Positions 17,657 through 27,092 of a stretch of 64,000 nt of DNA are shown here, one piece after another. Positions within the stretch are counted from its first letter, which is position 1. Every line of letters starts with the position of its first letter. Position numbers and translations under genes: made by a program. This DNA is from Pseudomonas sp. Gutcm_11s (GTDB taxonomy: Bacteria > Pseudomonadota > Gammaproteobacteria > Pseudomonadales > Pseudomonadaceae). The DNA is taken from positions 180,964 to 244,963 of the forward strand of contig NZ_JAQSUW010000010.1 of NCBI RefSeq assembly GCF_028649395.1, written 5' to 3'. The notes under the pieces were generated by a model, which saw only the letters and a list, made by a program, of their open reading frames with translations, had not been told where the DNA came from and searched no databases.

Positions 17657-19017
17657 GCGCCATAGACGCCCGCACCCAGGTCCTGCTGATCGACGACGAC
17701 GCGCACCTGCGCCAGGCCCTGGCCCAGACCCTCGATCTGGCCGGCCTGCGTGTCGAGACCCTGGCCGATGCCCGCGGCGTGGCCGAGCGCATCGGGCCGG
17801 ACTGGCCCGGCGTGGTGGTCAGCGACATTCGCATGCCCGGCATCGACGGTCTGCAACTGCTGGAGCAACTGCACCAGCAGGACGCCGAGCTGCCGGTACT
17901 GCTGATTACCGGCCACGGTGATGTGCCGCTGGCCGTGCAGGCCATGCGCGCCGGTGCCTATGACTTCCTCGAGAAGCCCTTCGCCAGCGAGGCCCTGCTC
18001 GACGGCGTGCGCCGCGCCCTGGAGCTGCGCCGCCTGGTGCTGGACAACCGTAGCCTGCGCCTGGCCCTGGCCGACCGCAGCGAGCTCGGCGCTCGCCTGA
18101 TCGGCCAGTCCGCGCCCATGCTGCGCCTGCGCGAGCAGGTCGGCGCCCTGGCAGCAATCAACACCGACGTGCTGATCCTCGGCGAAACCGGTGCCGGCAA
18201 GGAGGTGGTGGCGCGCGCGCTGCACGACCTCTCGGCACGCAAGAAAGGCCCCTTCGTGGCGATCAACGCCGGTGCCCTGGCCGAGTCGGTGGTGGAAAGC
18301 GAGCTGTTCGGCCATGAGGCAGGTGCCTTCACCGGTGCGCAGAAACGCCGCATCGGCAAATTCGAGTTCGCCAACGGCGGCACCCTGTTCCTCGACGAGA
18401 TCGAGAGCATGAGCCCGGACGTGCAGGTGAAGCTGTTGCGCCTGCTGCAGGAGCGCGTGGTCGAGCGCCTCGGCGGCAATCAACTGATCCCGCTGGATAT
18501 CCGGGTGATCGCCGCGACCAAGGAAGATCTGCGTGTCGCCGCCGACCAGGGGCGCTTCCGCGCCGACCTTTATTACCGCCTGAACGTCGCGCCGCTGAGT
18601 ATCCCGCCGCTGCGCGAGCGCGGTGCGGACATCCTCGTGCTGTTCCAGCACCACGCCGATGCGGCAACCCAGCGCCACGGCCTGCCGAGTCGCGAGCTGC
18701 AACCGGGCCAGCGGGCTCAGCTGCTCAGCCACACCTGGCCGGGCAACGTACGCGAGCTGCAGAACGCCGCCGAACGCTTCGCCATGGGCCTCGGCCTGGG
18801 CCTGGATGTGCCGGGCGCGGCAAGCATGGCCAGCGGCGGTGAGCAGAGCCTCGGCGAGAAGGTCGAGGCCTTCGAGAAGGCGCTGATCGCGGCGGAAATG
18901 GCCAAGGAGCACAGCTCCCTGCGCAGCCTGGCCGAAGCGCTCGGCCTGCCGCGTAAGACCCTGCACGACAAGCTGCGCAAGCATGGCCTGGACGGCGGGA
19001 GCGACGAGCAGGACTGA
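17653..19017 (+). CDS. dctD: Sigma-54-dependent response regulator DctD
   Basis: NtrC-family activator partnered with DctB. The 454 residues hold a receiver domain with phospho-acceptor Asp58 in VVVSDIRMPG, an AAA+ domain with Walker A GETGAGKE (177-184) and the sigma-54 contact loop GAFTGAQ (224-230), FRADLYYRLNV, and a C-terminal Fis-type helix-turn-helix ending in LGLPRKTLHDKLRKHGL. A GAGGAG sits before its ATG. The usual target operon, dctPQM, is not found after it; a relict region follows instead. Other sigma-54 targets could lie elsewhere. Confidence 0.92.
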   Translation: MSAIDARTQVLLIDDDAHLRQALAQTLDLAGLRVETLADARGVAERIGPDWPGVVVSDIRMPGIDGLQLLEQLHQQDAELPVLLITGHGDVPLAVQAMRAGAYDFLEKPFASEALLDGVRRALELRRLVLDNRSLRLALADRSELGARLIGQSAPMLRLREQVGALAAINTDVLILGETGAGKEVVARALHDLSARKKGPFVAINAGALAESVVESELFGHEAGAFTGAQKRRIGKFEFANGGTLFLDEIESMSPDVQVKLLRLLQERVVERLGGNQLIPLDIRVIAATKEDLRVAADQGRFRADLYYRLNVAPLSIPPLRERGADILVLFQHHADAATQRHGLPSRELQPGQRAQLLSHTWPGNVRELQNAAERFAMGLGLGLDVPGAASMASGGEQSLGEKVEAFEKALIAAEMAKEHSSLRSLAEALGLPRKTLHDKLRKHGLDGGSDEQD

Positions 19018-19025
19018 GCCCCGAG

Positions 19026-19405
19026 CTAGCTCAGCGGACTCATACCCCGATCCTGCAGGTCGACTGCGTCGCTCGGCTCACCATGCAACTGCCGGCGCAG
19101 ATCGGTGAACAGCGGCTCTAGCTCTTCGCGCAAGGCGAACAGGGCAGGCTTCCGCCATGCCCTGGCGCCGCAGACTGCACCCCACATAACCACAGACGAC
19201 GCTAACGCACTGGCGGAAATCGTCCGTCACCGCACGCCCGGCTACCTCACCGTAGAAGCGGAAGCCACATGGAGGTCGGACTCATCCCGGTACACCCGAT
19301 CATCCGGGACAGAGGTGAATACCACCCCTGCCTGCAGGTGCTCCCAACATACTTCCAGACGGCCCGGATTGCGCAGTCCTCTCCTCCTCAATACCCCGCC
19401 AAATA
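19026..19405 (-). pseudogene. Degenerate remnant of an unrecognised minus-strand gene
   Basis: Reading the minus strand gives three successive protein-like segments in different frames: RNPGRLEVCWEHLQAGVVF (upstream), then GFRFYGEVAGRAVTDDF, then LFALREELEPLFTDLRRQL ending in a TAG at 19026-19028. Codon use within the segments looks like host genes, but at least two frameshifts are needed to join them, so the gene is dead or this is chance. I do not recognise the family. Confidence 0.35.
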
Positions 19406-19653
19406 AATAGATCAATTAGAAATATAAAAAACGCTGCATATCCGAAATAAGCGTTGGCAATTAGCCATTACGAATAACCGACTTACTTCTGCAACTTGCA
19501 AGCGATAAAACCTGTACTAGATTTCCTTTCACGCCTCGCTTGAAGCACGGCTCGCAGCCGCTCTATCTCGGCGTTATCCGCGATCAAACGGGGACCTCCC
19601 CGATTCCGCCAGCAATACAGGGACAGTAGTATCGAGCAATGGATAGCAAGCTA

Positions 19654-19667
19654 TTGATCGACGTCAA
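19654..19667 (+). promoter_or_regulatory. Anr/FNR-type box upstream of arcDABC
   Basis: The sequence TTGATCGACGTCAA differs from the Anr/FNR consensus TTGAT-N4-ATCAA by one base (GTCAA in the right arm). Its centre is about 73 bp before the arcD ATG at 19733. Anaerobic activation of the arc operon by Anr is established in P. aeruginosa. The site fits low-oxygen induction here; the start point was not resolved. Confidence 0.7.
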
Positions 19668-19732
19668 TATCCTCGCCAGCAATAGCGCGCCCAATTTGCT
19701 CATAACTTCTCTCCGCCACTTGGAGGTGTTTG

Positions 19733-21160
19733 ATGTCTGATTCGGCGAACAAGCTAAAACTGGGCGCGCTGATCGCACTGGTAATCGGGTCGATGGTCGG
19801 CGGCGGCATATTTTCCCTGCCGCAGAACATCGCCAACAGCGCCGGCGCCGGCGCCACACTGATCGGCTGGCTGATCACCGGCGTGGGGATGTTGACCCTG
19901 GCCTTCGTGTTCCAGACCCTGGCCAATCGCAAGCCTGAGCTCGACGGCGGGGTGTACGCCTACGCCAAGGCCGGCTTCGGCGACTACATGGGCTTTTCCT
20001 CGGCCTGGGGCTACTGGATCAGCGCCTGGATCGGCAACGTCAGCTACATGGTGTTGCTGTTCTCCACCCTCGGCTATTTCTTCCCGGTGTTCGGTGAAGG
20101 CAACACCCTGCCGGCCGTGATCTGTGCATCGGTGCTGCTCTGGCTGCTGCACTTCCTGGTCCTGCGGGGCATCAAGGAGGCAGCCTTCATCAACACCATC
20201 ACCACCATCGCCAAGATGGTGCCGCTGGCGCTGTTCATCGTGATCGCCGCCATCGCCTTCAAGCTCGACGTGTTCACCAGCGACTTCTGGGGTGCCGGCA
20301 ACGTCAAGCTGGGCAGCGTGATGGACCAGGTGCGCAACATGATGCTGGTCACCGTCTGGGTATTCATCGGCATCGAGGGCGCCAGCATCTTCTCCGCCCG
20401 CGCCGAGAAACGCAGTGACGTCGGCAAGGCCACCGTGATCGGCTTCATCGCCGTGCTCCTGCTGCTGGTCCTGGTCAACATCCTCAGCCAAGGCATCATG
20501 GCCCAGGCCGAACTGGCCGGGCTGAAGAACCCGTCGATGGCCGGCGTGCTCGAGCAGGTGGTCGGCCCCTGGGGCGCCCAGCTGATCTCCATCGGCCTGC
20601 TGGTCTCCCTGGCCGGGGCCCTGCTGTCCTGGACCTTGCTGTGCGCGGAGATCATCTTCTCCTCGGCCAAAGACCACACCATGCCGGAGTTCCTGCGCAA
20701 GGAAAACGCCAACCATGTGCCAGCCAATGCCCTGTGGCTGACCAACGGGTTGATCCAGCTGTTCCTCATCATCACCCTGTTCAACAGCTCCACCTACCTG
20801 AGCCTGCTGTACCTGGCCACCTCGATGATCCTGGTGCCGTACTTCTGGTCCAGCGCCTACGCCCTGCTGCTGGGCTGGCGTGGTGAGACCTACGAGGGCG
20901 CTGCCGGCGAACGCAACAAGGACATCTTCATCGCCCTGGTCTCCACCCTCTATGCGGTCTGGCTGATCTATGCCGCCGGCATTCAGTACCTGCTGCTCTC
21001 CGCCCTGCTCTACGCACCTGGCGTGATCCTCTTCGCCAAGGCCAAGCGCGAGCTGGGACAACCCGTGTTCACCAGCGTCGAGAAGATCATCTTCCTCGTC
21101 GTTCTGATCGGTGCCGCCATCGCCGCCTATGGCCTGTATGACGGCTTCCTGAGTCTGTAA
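19733..21160 (+). CDS. arcD: Arginine/ornithine antiporter ArcD
   Basis: Inner-membrane exchanger that imports arginine and exports ornithine for the arginine deiminase pathway. The 475-residue APC-superfamily protein has the N-terminal consensus GSMVGGGIFSLPQN in TM1 and about 12 hydrophobic segments. Conserved GVYAYAKAGFGDYMGF and WVFIGIEGASIFSARA stretches are present. The ATG at 19733 has GGAGG six bases upstream; a TTG one codon earlier is less likely. It is followed by arcA 15 bp later. Confidence 0.95.
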   Translation: MSDSANKLKLGALIALVIGSMVGGGIFSLPQNIANSAGAGATLIGWLITGVGMLTLAFVFQTLANRKPELDGGVYAYAKAGFGDYMGFSSAWGYWISAWIGNVSYMVLLFSTLGYFFPVFGEGNTLPAVICASVLLWLLHFLVLRGIKEAAFINTITTIAKMVPLALFIVIAAIAFKLDVFTSDFWGAGNVKLGSVMDQVRNMMLVTVWVFIGIEGASIFSARAEKRSDVGKATVIGFIAVLLLLVLVNILSQGIMAQAELAGLKNPSMAGVLEQVVGPWGAQLISIGLLVSLAGALLSWTLLCAEIIFSSAKDHTMPEFLRKENANHVPANALWLTNGLIQLFLIITLFNSSTYLSLLYLATSMILVPYFWSSAYALLLGWRGETYEGAAGERNKDIFIALVSTLYAVWLIYAAGIQYLLLSALLYAPGVILFAKAKRELGQPVFTSVEKIIFLVVLIGAAIAAYGLYDGFLSL

Positions 21161-21175
21161 GAGAAGGAGTTCGAT

Positions 21176-22426
21176 ATGTCCAAGAAACCTCTAGGCGTCC
21201 ATTCCGAGGCCGGCAAACTGCACAAAGTCATGGTGTGCTCGCCGGGCCTCGCCCACCTGCGCCTCACCCCCAACAATTGCGATGAGTTGCTGTTCGACGA
21301 CGTGATCTGGGTCTCCCAGGCCAAGCGCGACCACTTCGACTTCATGACCAAGATGCGCGAACGCGGCATCGAGGTCGTCGAGATGCACAACCTGCTCGAG
21401 GAGACGATCAAGAATCCGGAAGCGCTGAAGTGGATCCTCGATCGCAAGATCACCCCCAACAGCGTCGGCCTTGGCTTGCAGGGCGAAGTGCGCTCCTTTA
21501 TCGAAGGGCTGGAGTCGCGCCGCATCGCCGAATTCCTCATCGGCGGCGTGGCCGGCTCCGACCTGGCCAAGCACAAGAACTCGGAAGTTTCGAAGATGTT
21601 CAACGCCTACCTGGGCGAGTCCAGCTTCATCTTCCCGCCGCTGCCCAATACCCAGTTCACCCGCGACACCACCTGCTGGATCTACGGCGGCGTCACCCTC
21701 AACCCCATGTACTGGCCGGCCCGCCGCCAGGAAACCCTGCTGGCCAGCGCCATCTACAAGTTCCACCCGGACTTCATCAACGAGGAATTCGAGGTCTGGT
21801 ACGGTGATCCGGACAAGGATCACGGCGCCGCGACCCTGGAGGGCGGTGACGTGATGCCGATTGGCAACGGCACCGTGCTGATCGGCATGGGCGAGCGTTC
21901 CTCGCATCAGGCCATCGGCCAAGTAGCCCAGGCACTGTTCGCCAAGGGTGCGGCCGAGCGGGTGGTGGTCGCCGGCCTCGGCAAGTCACGCGCCGCGATG
22001 CACCTGGACACCGTGTTCAGCTTCTGCGACCGCGACCTGGTCACCGTCTTCCCGGAAGTGGCCTACCAGATCGTGCCCTTCGTGCTGCGTCCGGACGAGA
22101 GCAAGCCGGGTGGTATCGACGTGCGCCGCGAGGACAAGTCGTTCCTCGACGTGGTCGCCGAATCTCTCAACCTGAAAAAACTGCGTGTGGTGGAAACCGG
22201 CGGCGACAGCTTCGAAGCCGAACGCGAGCAGTGGGACGACGGCAACAACGTGGTCTGCCTGGAGCCTGGCGTGGTCGTCGGCTATGACCGCAACACCTAC
22301 ACCAACACCCTGCTGCGCAAGGCCGGCGTCGAGGTAGTGACCATCAGCGCCAGCGAACTGGGCCGCGGCCGTGGCGGCGGCCACTGCATGACCTGCCCGA
22401 TCATCCGCGACCCGATCGACTACTGA
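21176..22426 (+). CDS. arcA: Arginine deiminase ArcA
   Basis: Hydrolyses arginine to citrulline and ammonia. The 416-residue protein has the family motifs [23 protein letters not shown] and ARHL-like residues. The catalytic cysteine, Cys404, lies in the C-terminal [10 protein letters not shown], matching the position of Cys406 in the P. aeruginosa enzyme. The N-terminus [15 protein letters not shown] is standard. AAGGAG precedes the ATG by 6-7 bases. Second gene of the Anr-type arc operon. Confidence 0.97.
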   Translation: MSKKPLGVHSEAGKLHKVMVCSPGLAHLRLTPNNCDELLFDDVIWVSQAKRDHFDFMTKMRERGIEVVEMHNLLEETIKNPEALKWILDRKITPNSVGLGLQGEVRSFIEGLESRRIAEFLIGGVAGSDLAKHKNSEVSKMFNAYLGESSFIFPPLPNTQFTRDTTCWIYGGVTLNPMYWPARRQETLLASAIYKFHPDFINEEFEVWYGDPDKDHGAATLEGGDVMPIGNGTVLIGMGERSSHQAIGQVAQALFAKGAAERVVVAGLGKSRAAMHLDTVFSFCDRDLVTVFPEVAYQIVPFVLRPDESKPGGIDVRREDKSFLDVVAESLNLKKLRVVETGGDSFEAEREQWDDGNNVVCLEPGVVVGYDRNTYTNTLLRKAGVEVVTISASELGRGRGGGHCMTCPIIRDPIDY

Positions 22427-22489
22427 TAAAGCCACCCCGGCGGCCACCCGCCGCCGGGCGCGGTTTCCATACCCACAAGGAGAAGAACC

Positions 22490-23500
22490 ATGGCTTTCAA
22501 CATGCACAACCGCAACCTGCTCAGCCTGATGCACCACAGCACTCGCGAGCTGCGTTATCTCCTCGACCTGTCGCGCGACCTCAAGCGCGCCAAGTACACC
22601 GGCACCGAACAGCCGCACCTGCTGCGCAAGAACATCGCGCTGATCTTCGAGAAGACCTCCACCCGCACCCGCTGCGCCTTCGAGGTCGCAGCCTATGACC
22701 AGGGCGCCAACGTCACCTACATCGACCCGGGCTCCTCGCAGATCGGCCACAAGGAATCGATGAAGGACACCGCCCGTGTGCTCGGCCGCATGTACGACGC
22801 CATTGAGTACCGCGGCTTCAAGCAGGAGATCGTCGAGGACCTGGCCCAATACGCCGGCGTACCGGTGTTCAACGGCCTGACCGATGAATACCACCCGACC
22901 CAGATGCTCGCCGACGTGCTGACCATGCGCGAACACAGCGACAAGCCGCTGCACGAGATCAGCTACGCCTACCTGGGTGACGCCCGCAACAACATGGGCA
23001 ACTCGCTGCTACTGATCGGCGCCAAGCTCGGCATGGACGTACGCATCGCCGCACCCAAGGCCCTGTGGCCGACCGATGAACACGTTGCCGCTTGCAAGAA
23101 ATTCGCCGAGGAAAGCGGCGCGCGCATCACTCTCACCGAAGATGCCAAGGCCGCGGTCAAGGGCGTCGACTTTGTCCACACCGACGTCTGGGTGTCCATG
23201 GGCGAGCCGGTGGAAGCCTGGGGCGAGCGCATCAAGGAGCTGATGCCCTATCAGGTCAACGCCGAGCTGATGAAGGCAGTCGGTAACCCGCGCGTGAAGT
23301 TCATGCACTGCCTGCCGGCCTTCCACAACAGCGAGACCAAGGTCGGCAAGCAGATCGCCGAGCAGTACCCGCACCTGAAGAACGGCATCGAAGTGACCGA
23401 CGACGTGTTCGAGTCGCCCTGGTGCATCGCCTTCGAGCAGGCGGAGAACCGCATGCACACCATCAAGGCGATCCTGGTCTCGACCCTGGCCGATGTCTAA
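22490..23500 (+). CDS. arcB: Catabolic ornithine carbamoyltransferase ArcB
   Basis: Phosphorolyses citrulline to ornithine and carbamoyl phosphate. The 336 residues contain the carbamoyl-phosphate motif STRTR (57-61), [12 protein letters not shown], and the active-site HCLP with His273 and Cys274. The position between arcA and arcC and the length of 336 fit the catabolic form rather than ArgF. AAGGAG precedes the ATG. A GC-rich 63-bp gap with a CCCCGGCGG stretch separates it from arcA. Confidence 0.96.
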   Translation: MAFNMHNRNLLSLMHHSTRELRYLLDLSRDLKRAKYTGTEQPHLLRKNIALIFEKTSTRTRCAFEVAAYDQGANVTYIDPGSSQIGHKESMKDTARVLGRMYDAIEYRGFKQEIVEDLAQYAGVPVFNGLTDEYHPTQMLADVLTMREHSDKPLHEISYAYLGDARNNMGNSLLLIGAKLGMDVRIAAPKALWPTDEHVAACKKFAEESGARITLTEDAKAAVKGVDFVHTDVWVSMGEPVEAWGERIKELMPYQVNAELMKAVGNPRVKFMHCLPAFHNSETKVGKQIAEQYPHLKNGIEVTDDVFESPWCIAFEQAENRMHTIKAILVSTLADV

Positions 23501-23554
23501 CCGCCGCTGCGGGCCGGGCACGCCCCGGCTCGCACTCGCTCAAGGAGAATCACC

Positions 23555-24481
23555 ATGCGACTAGTCATCGCCCTGGGCGGCAATGCCCTGCTGCGGCGTG
23601 GCGAAGCCATGACCGCGGAAAACCAACGTATCAACGTACGCATAGCCTGCGAGCAGATCGCCAAGGTGGCGCCCGGAAACGAGCTGGTGATCGCCCACGG
23701 CAACGGCCCGCAGGTTGGCCTGCTGGCCCTGCAGGGCAACGCCTACGACCCGGCCAACCCCTACCCGCTGGACGTCCTCGGTGCCGAGACTGAAGGCATG
23801 ATCGGCTACATGATCGAACAGGAGCTGGGCAACCTGCTGCCGTTCGAAGTGCCCTTCGCCACCATCCTCACCCAGGTCGAAGTGGACAGCGCCGACCCGG
23901 CCTTCCAGAAGCCGACCAAGCCGATCGGCCCGGTCTATCCCAAGGACGAGGCCGAGCGCCTGGCCAAGGAGAAAGGCTGGAGCATCGCTCCGGATGGCGA
24001 CAAGTTCCGCCGCGTGGTGGCCAGCCCACGGCCGCAGCGCATCTTCGAGATCCGCCCGGTGAAGTGGCTGCTGGAAAAAGGCTCGGTGGTGATCTGCGCC
24101 GGCGGTGGCGGCATCCCGACCATGTACGACAACGGCAAGCTGCATGGCGTCGAAGCCGTGATCGACAAGGACCTGTGCTCCGCCCTGCTGGCCGAGCAGC
24201 TGGACAGCGACCTGCTGGTGATCGCCACCGACGTCGATGCCACCTATATCGACTGGGGCAAGCCGACGCAGAAGGCCATCGCCGAGGCCCATCCGGATGA
24301 GCTGGAGCGCCTGGGCTTCGCCGCCGGCTCCATGGGACCCAAGGTCCAAGCTGCCTGCGAATTTGCCCGCAACACCGGCAAGGTCGCGGTCATCGGCTCG
24401 TTGGCCGATATCGAAGCCATCGTCCAGGGCAAGGCCGGTACCCGCGTCAGCACCAGTGCGAGCACCACACAGTACCGCTGA
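23555..24481 (+). CDS. arcC: Carbamate kinase ArcC
   Basis: Transfers phosphate from carbamoyl phosphate to ADP, giving the ATP yield of the pathway. The 308-residue amino-acid-kinase-fold protein starts [17 protein letters not shown] and has [43 protein letters not shown] and a C-terminal [13 protein letters not shown]. All are standard carbamate kinase landmarks. AAGGAG lies before the ATG. Last gene of arcDABC; no clear terminator hairpin follows. Confidence 0.96.
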   Translation: MRLVIALGGNALLRRGEAMTAENQRINVRIACEQIAKVAPGNELVIAHGNGPQVGLLALQGNAYDPANPYPLDVLGAETEGMIGYMIEQELGNLLPFEVPFATILTQVEVDSADPAFQKPTKPIGPVYPKDEAERLAKEKGWSIAPDGDKFRRVVASPRPQRIFEIRPVKWLLEKGSVVICAGGGGIPTMYDNGKLHGVEAVIDKDLCSALLAEQLDSDLLVIATDVDATYIDWGKPTQKAIAEAHPDELERLGFAAGSMGPKVQAACEFARNTGKVAVIGSLADIEAIVQGKAGTRVSTSASTTQYR

Positions 24482-24736
24482 TCCCCGTCAGCCCAAGCGG
24501 CAGGCCTGCCTGCCGCTGCTTTCTCTCCTCGCACCAGCACCCTCTCCTCGATCTGTCCCGCGCCTGACCATATCGCCAGCAACGTGACTTGGCAGTCAGC
24601 CCCTGCGTCAACCCGATATCCCGATTCGTTTGAGTCGCCACCCGGCATATGCCGTCTGGCCGGGAGCGCCGTTGTCGCCTCGTCGCTGCGTGCCCTCCCG
24701 GTTTTGCGTGAAGATCGTTTGTAGGAGTTCCGAGTG
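24482..24736 (+). promoter_or_regulatory. Intergenic region before fabY
   Basis: No gene is supported in these 255 bp. They contain a perfect 12-bp palindrome CGGCATATGCCG at 24643-24654, about 80 bp before fabY, and a TAGGAG ribosome site at 24722-24727. The fabY promoter is expected here but I could not place it. Confidence 0.4.
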
Positions 24737-26620
24737 ATGTCTCGACTACCCGTCATTGTTGGCTTCGGCGGATACAACGCCGCGGGCAGAAGTTCCTTCC
24801 ACCACGGTTTCCGCCGCATGGTCCAGGAGTCGCTGGATGCCGCCACCCGCCAGGAAACCCTGGCCGGTCTGGCCGTGATGATGAAGCTGGTGCAAGTGGT
24901 CGATGGCCAGTTCCACAGCCTCGCCGGCCAGCCACTGAGCCCGGCCGAGATCGAGGCGCAGCATGGTGCGGAAATCCTCGCCGGCACCCTGGTACGCCGC
25001 ATCGAGAAGAACCACCTGGACGTGGACACCACCCACTGGCAGAAGAACATCGCCGTCAGCGCCGCCCAGTTCACCACCCTGCGCAAGCACCTGCCCGAAC
25101 CGCTGCCGGCCAGCTGGCAGGTGGAGGAGCTGGACGAGCAGCAGGTGCGCGTCACCCTGCAGGAGAGCAGCGAGTTCAAGGTCGACAGCTATCGCGCCCT
25201 GCCGGTGAAGTCCGCCGGCCAGTTGCCCACCGGCTTCGAGCCGGGCGAGCTGTATCACTCGCACTTCCACCCGCGCGGCCTGCAACTGACCGTGGTGGGC
25301 GCCACCGACGCGCTGCGCTCCACCGGTCTGCCCTGGAGCGACATCCTGGCCAAGGTGCAGCCGGACCAGGTCGCCGTGTTCGCCGGCAGCGCCATGAGCC
25401 AGATGGACGATAACGGCTTCGGCGGTATGCTGCAGTCGCGCCTGCGCGGCGGTCGCGTCACCGCCAAGCAGTGCCCGCTGGGCCTCAACAGCATGCCGGC
25501 GGACTTCATCAACGCCTATGTGCTGGGCAGCGTCGGCACCACCGGCAGCGTCACCGGCGCCTGCGCCACCTTCCTCTATAACCTGCAGAAGGGCGTCGAG
25601 CAGATCGCCAATGGCCAGGCGCGCGTGGTGCTGGTTGGCAACAGCGAAGCCCCGGTCACGCCGGAGTTCATCGACGGGTACGGCGCCATGGGCGCCCTCG
25701 CCACCGAGGACGGCCTGCGCAAGATCGAGGGTCGCGACGACGTGGACTTCCGCCGCGCCAGCCGCCCGTTTGGCGACAATTGCGGCTTCACCCTGGCCGA
25801 GTCGGCGCAGTTCATCGTGCTGATGGACGACGAGTTGGCCCTGGAGCTGGGAGCCGATATCCATGGCGCCGTGCCGGATGTGTTCATCAACGCCGACGGC
25901 TTCAAGAAATCCATCTCCGCTCCCGGCCCCGGCAACTACCTGACCCTGGCCAAGGCCGTGGCCAGCGCCACCCAGCTGGTCGGCCTCGACGCCGTACGCA
26001 ACCACAGCTTCGTGCATGCCCATGGCTCCAGCACCCCGGCCAACCGAGTCACCGAATCCGAACTGCTGGACCGCGTCGCCGCGGCCTTCGGCATCGAACA
26101 ATGGCCGGTGACGGCGGTGAAAGCCTTCGTCGGCCACTCGCTGGCGCCAGCCAGCGGTGACCAGCTGATCGCCGCCCTCGGTACCTTCCAGCATGGCCTG
26201 CTGCCGGGGTTGAAGACCATCGACCGGGTAGCCGACGACGTGCACCGCCAGCACATCAGCCTGGAGGTGCGCGACCGCCAGGTAGACGGCATGCAAGTGT
26301 GCTTCCTCAACTCCAAGGGCTTCGGCGGCAACAACGCCACCGGCGTGCTGCTCGCCCCGCAGGTGGTCGAGCGCATGCTGCGCAAGCGTCATGGTGAAGC
26401 GGCCTTCGCCGCCTGGCAGAGCCGGCGCGAAGCGACCCGCGTTGCCGCCGAGGCCTACGACAAGCAGGCCCTGCGCGGACAGTTCGAGATCATCTACAAC
26501 TTCGGCCACGACCTGATCGACGACAAGCAGCTGCAGTTCAGCGCCGAAGGCATCCAGGTGCCGGGCTTCGCCCAGCCGCTGCTGTACAAGAAGGATGAGC
26601 GCTACAGCGACATGCTGTAG
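24737..26620 (+). CDS. fabY: FabY-type beta-ketoacyl-ACP synthase
   Basis: Condensing enzyme that, in P. aeruginosa, starts fatty acid synthesis from acetyl-CoA and malonyl-ACP in place of FabH. The 627-residue protein has a ketosynthase core with Cys276 in TGACATF, His429 in HAHGSSTPANR and His467 in FVGHSLAP. A long N-terminal extension (about 1-170) and a C-terminal tail distinguish it from FabB/FabF. An in-frame GTG at 24734 precedes the chosen ATG. Position after arcC and before cysQ matches the fabY locus as I remember it. Confidence 0.9.
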   Translation: MSRLPVIVGFGGYNAAGRSSFHHGFRRMVQESLDAATRQETLAGLAVMMKLVQVVDGQFHSLAGQPLSPAEIEAQHGAEILAGTLVRRIEKNHLDVDTTHWQKNIAVSAAQFTTLRKHLPEPLPASWQVEELDEQQVRVTLQESSEFKVDSYRALPVKSAGQLPTGFEPGELYHSHFHPRGLQLTVVGATDALRSTGLPWSDILAKVQPDQVAVFAGSAMSQMDDNGFGGMLQSRLRGGRVTAKQCPLGLNSMPADFINAYVLGSVGTTGSVTGACATFLYNLQKGVEQIANGQARVVLVGNSEAPVTPEFIDGYGAMGALATEDGLRKIEGRDDVDFRRASRPFGDNCGFTLAESAQFIVLMDDELALELGADIHGAVPDVFINADGFKKSISAPGPGNYLTLAKAVASATQLVGLDAVRNHSFVHAHGSSTPANRVTESELLDRVAAAFGIEQWPVTAVKAFVGHSLAPASGDQLIAALGTFQHGLLPGLKTIDRVADDVHRQHISLEVRDRQVDGMQVCFLNSKGFGGNNATGVLLAPQVVERMLRKRHGEAAFAAWQSRREATRVAAEAYDKQALRGQFEIIYNFGHDLIDDKQLQFSAEGIQVPGFAQPLLYKKDERYSDML

Positions 26621-26630
26621 CAGGCGTGGC

Positions 26631-27080
26631 TCAGCGGTGCAGCACGTACTGCCCGCTGAAGCGCACCGCCTCGACGTCGCCGACGAGGATGCGGCTGTGC
26701 AGTTTCAGGCGCGCCAGGCCGCGACGCCGATACAGGGCGAGGAACTTGTCCCACTCGGCCGCGGCGGGCGCCGCGCACACCGCGACCGCATCGCTCAGCA
26801 CCGGCTGCGGATAATCGATCTGGCCCTGCTGGATGACGATGTGCCCGTCCGTCACGCCCGCCTCGCGCAGGCTCAGATGCAGCCAACCCCAGCCGGCCAG
26901 CACCGCGCCGCAGTACAGGCTGCCGCCGAACATGCTGCTCTTGTGGTTGAGGTTGGCCGCCAGCGGCAGGCTCAGGCGCAATTCGCCGCCCTGCCAACCC
27001 TGCACGCCCAGGCCCAGGGCCTGAGTCAGCGGGATGTCCTGGTGCAGCAGCTGCTCCAGGTAGGCGCGGTCATCGCTCAT
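26631..27080 (-). CDS. YiiD C-terminal-type thioesterase (hot-dog fold)
   Basis: A 149-residue protein of the YiiD_C putative thioesterase family. Visible landmarks are an N-terminal helix with IPLTQALGLGV, the strand GGELRLSLPLAANLNHKSSMFGGSLY holding the family Asn/His, and IVIQQGQIDYPQPV. It presumably cleaves acyl-CoA or acyl-ACP thioesters; the substrate is unknown. It is convergent with fabY, 10 bp apart, and 12 bp after the cysQ start side of the operon nudE-cysQ-this gene on the minus strand. Confidence 0.8.
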   Translation of the reverse strand: MSDDRAYLEQLLHQDIPLTQALGLGVQGWQGGELRLSLPLAANLNHKSSMFGGSLYCGAVLAGWGWLHLSLREAGVTDGHIVIQQGQIDYPQPVLSDAVAVCAAPAAAEWDKFLALYRRRGLARLKLHSRILVGDVEAVRFSGQYVLHR

Positions 27081-27092
27081 GTTGCGAGGGAC

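Larger units (their letters stand above)
19018..19732. other. Non-coding stretch between dctD and arcD
   Basis: These 715 bp hold no intact gene. The left half (19026-19405) carries a broken minus-strand coding remnant, listed separately. The right half is AT-rich and leads into the arcD promoter, with a small dyad CGGGGA-CC-TCCCCG at 19589-19602 and a near-consensus Anr/FNR box at 19654-19667. In the P. aeruginosa map as I remember it, dctPQM occupies this position. Confidence 0.6.

Noticed and set aside
17047..18984. 645-codon open frame on the minus strand across dctB and dctD
   Set aside because: It is a GC-driven antisense shadow: both plus-strand genes have full domain motifs, and the minus frame gives low-complexity Ala/Gln/Gly/His-rich protein with no motif.
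19105..19410. 101-codon plus-strand frame between dctD and arcD
   Set aside because: Its composition is unlike a protein and it runs opposite the more protein-like broken minus-strand segments.
24746..26509. Long minus-strand open frame opposite fabY
   Set aside because: It mirrors fabY codon structure and has a His/Gly/Ala/Val-rich composition typical of antisense frames in GC-rich genes.
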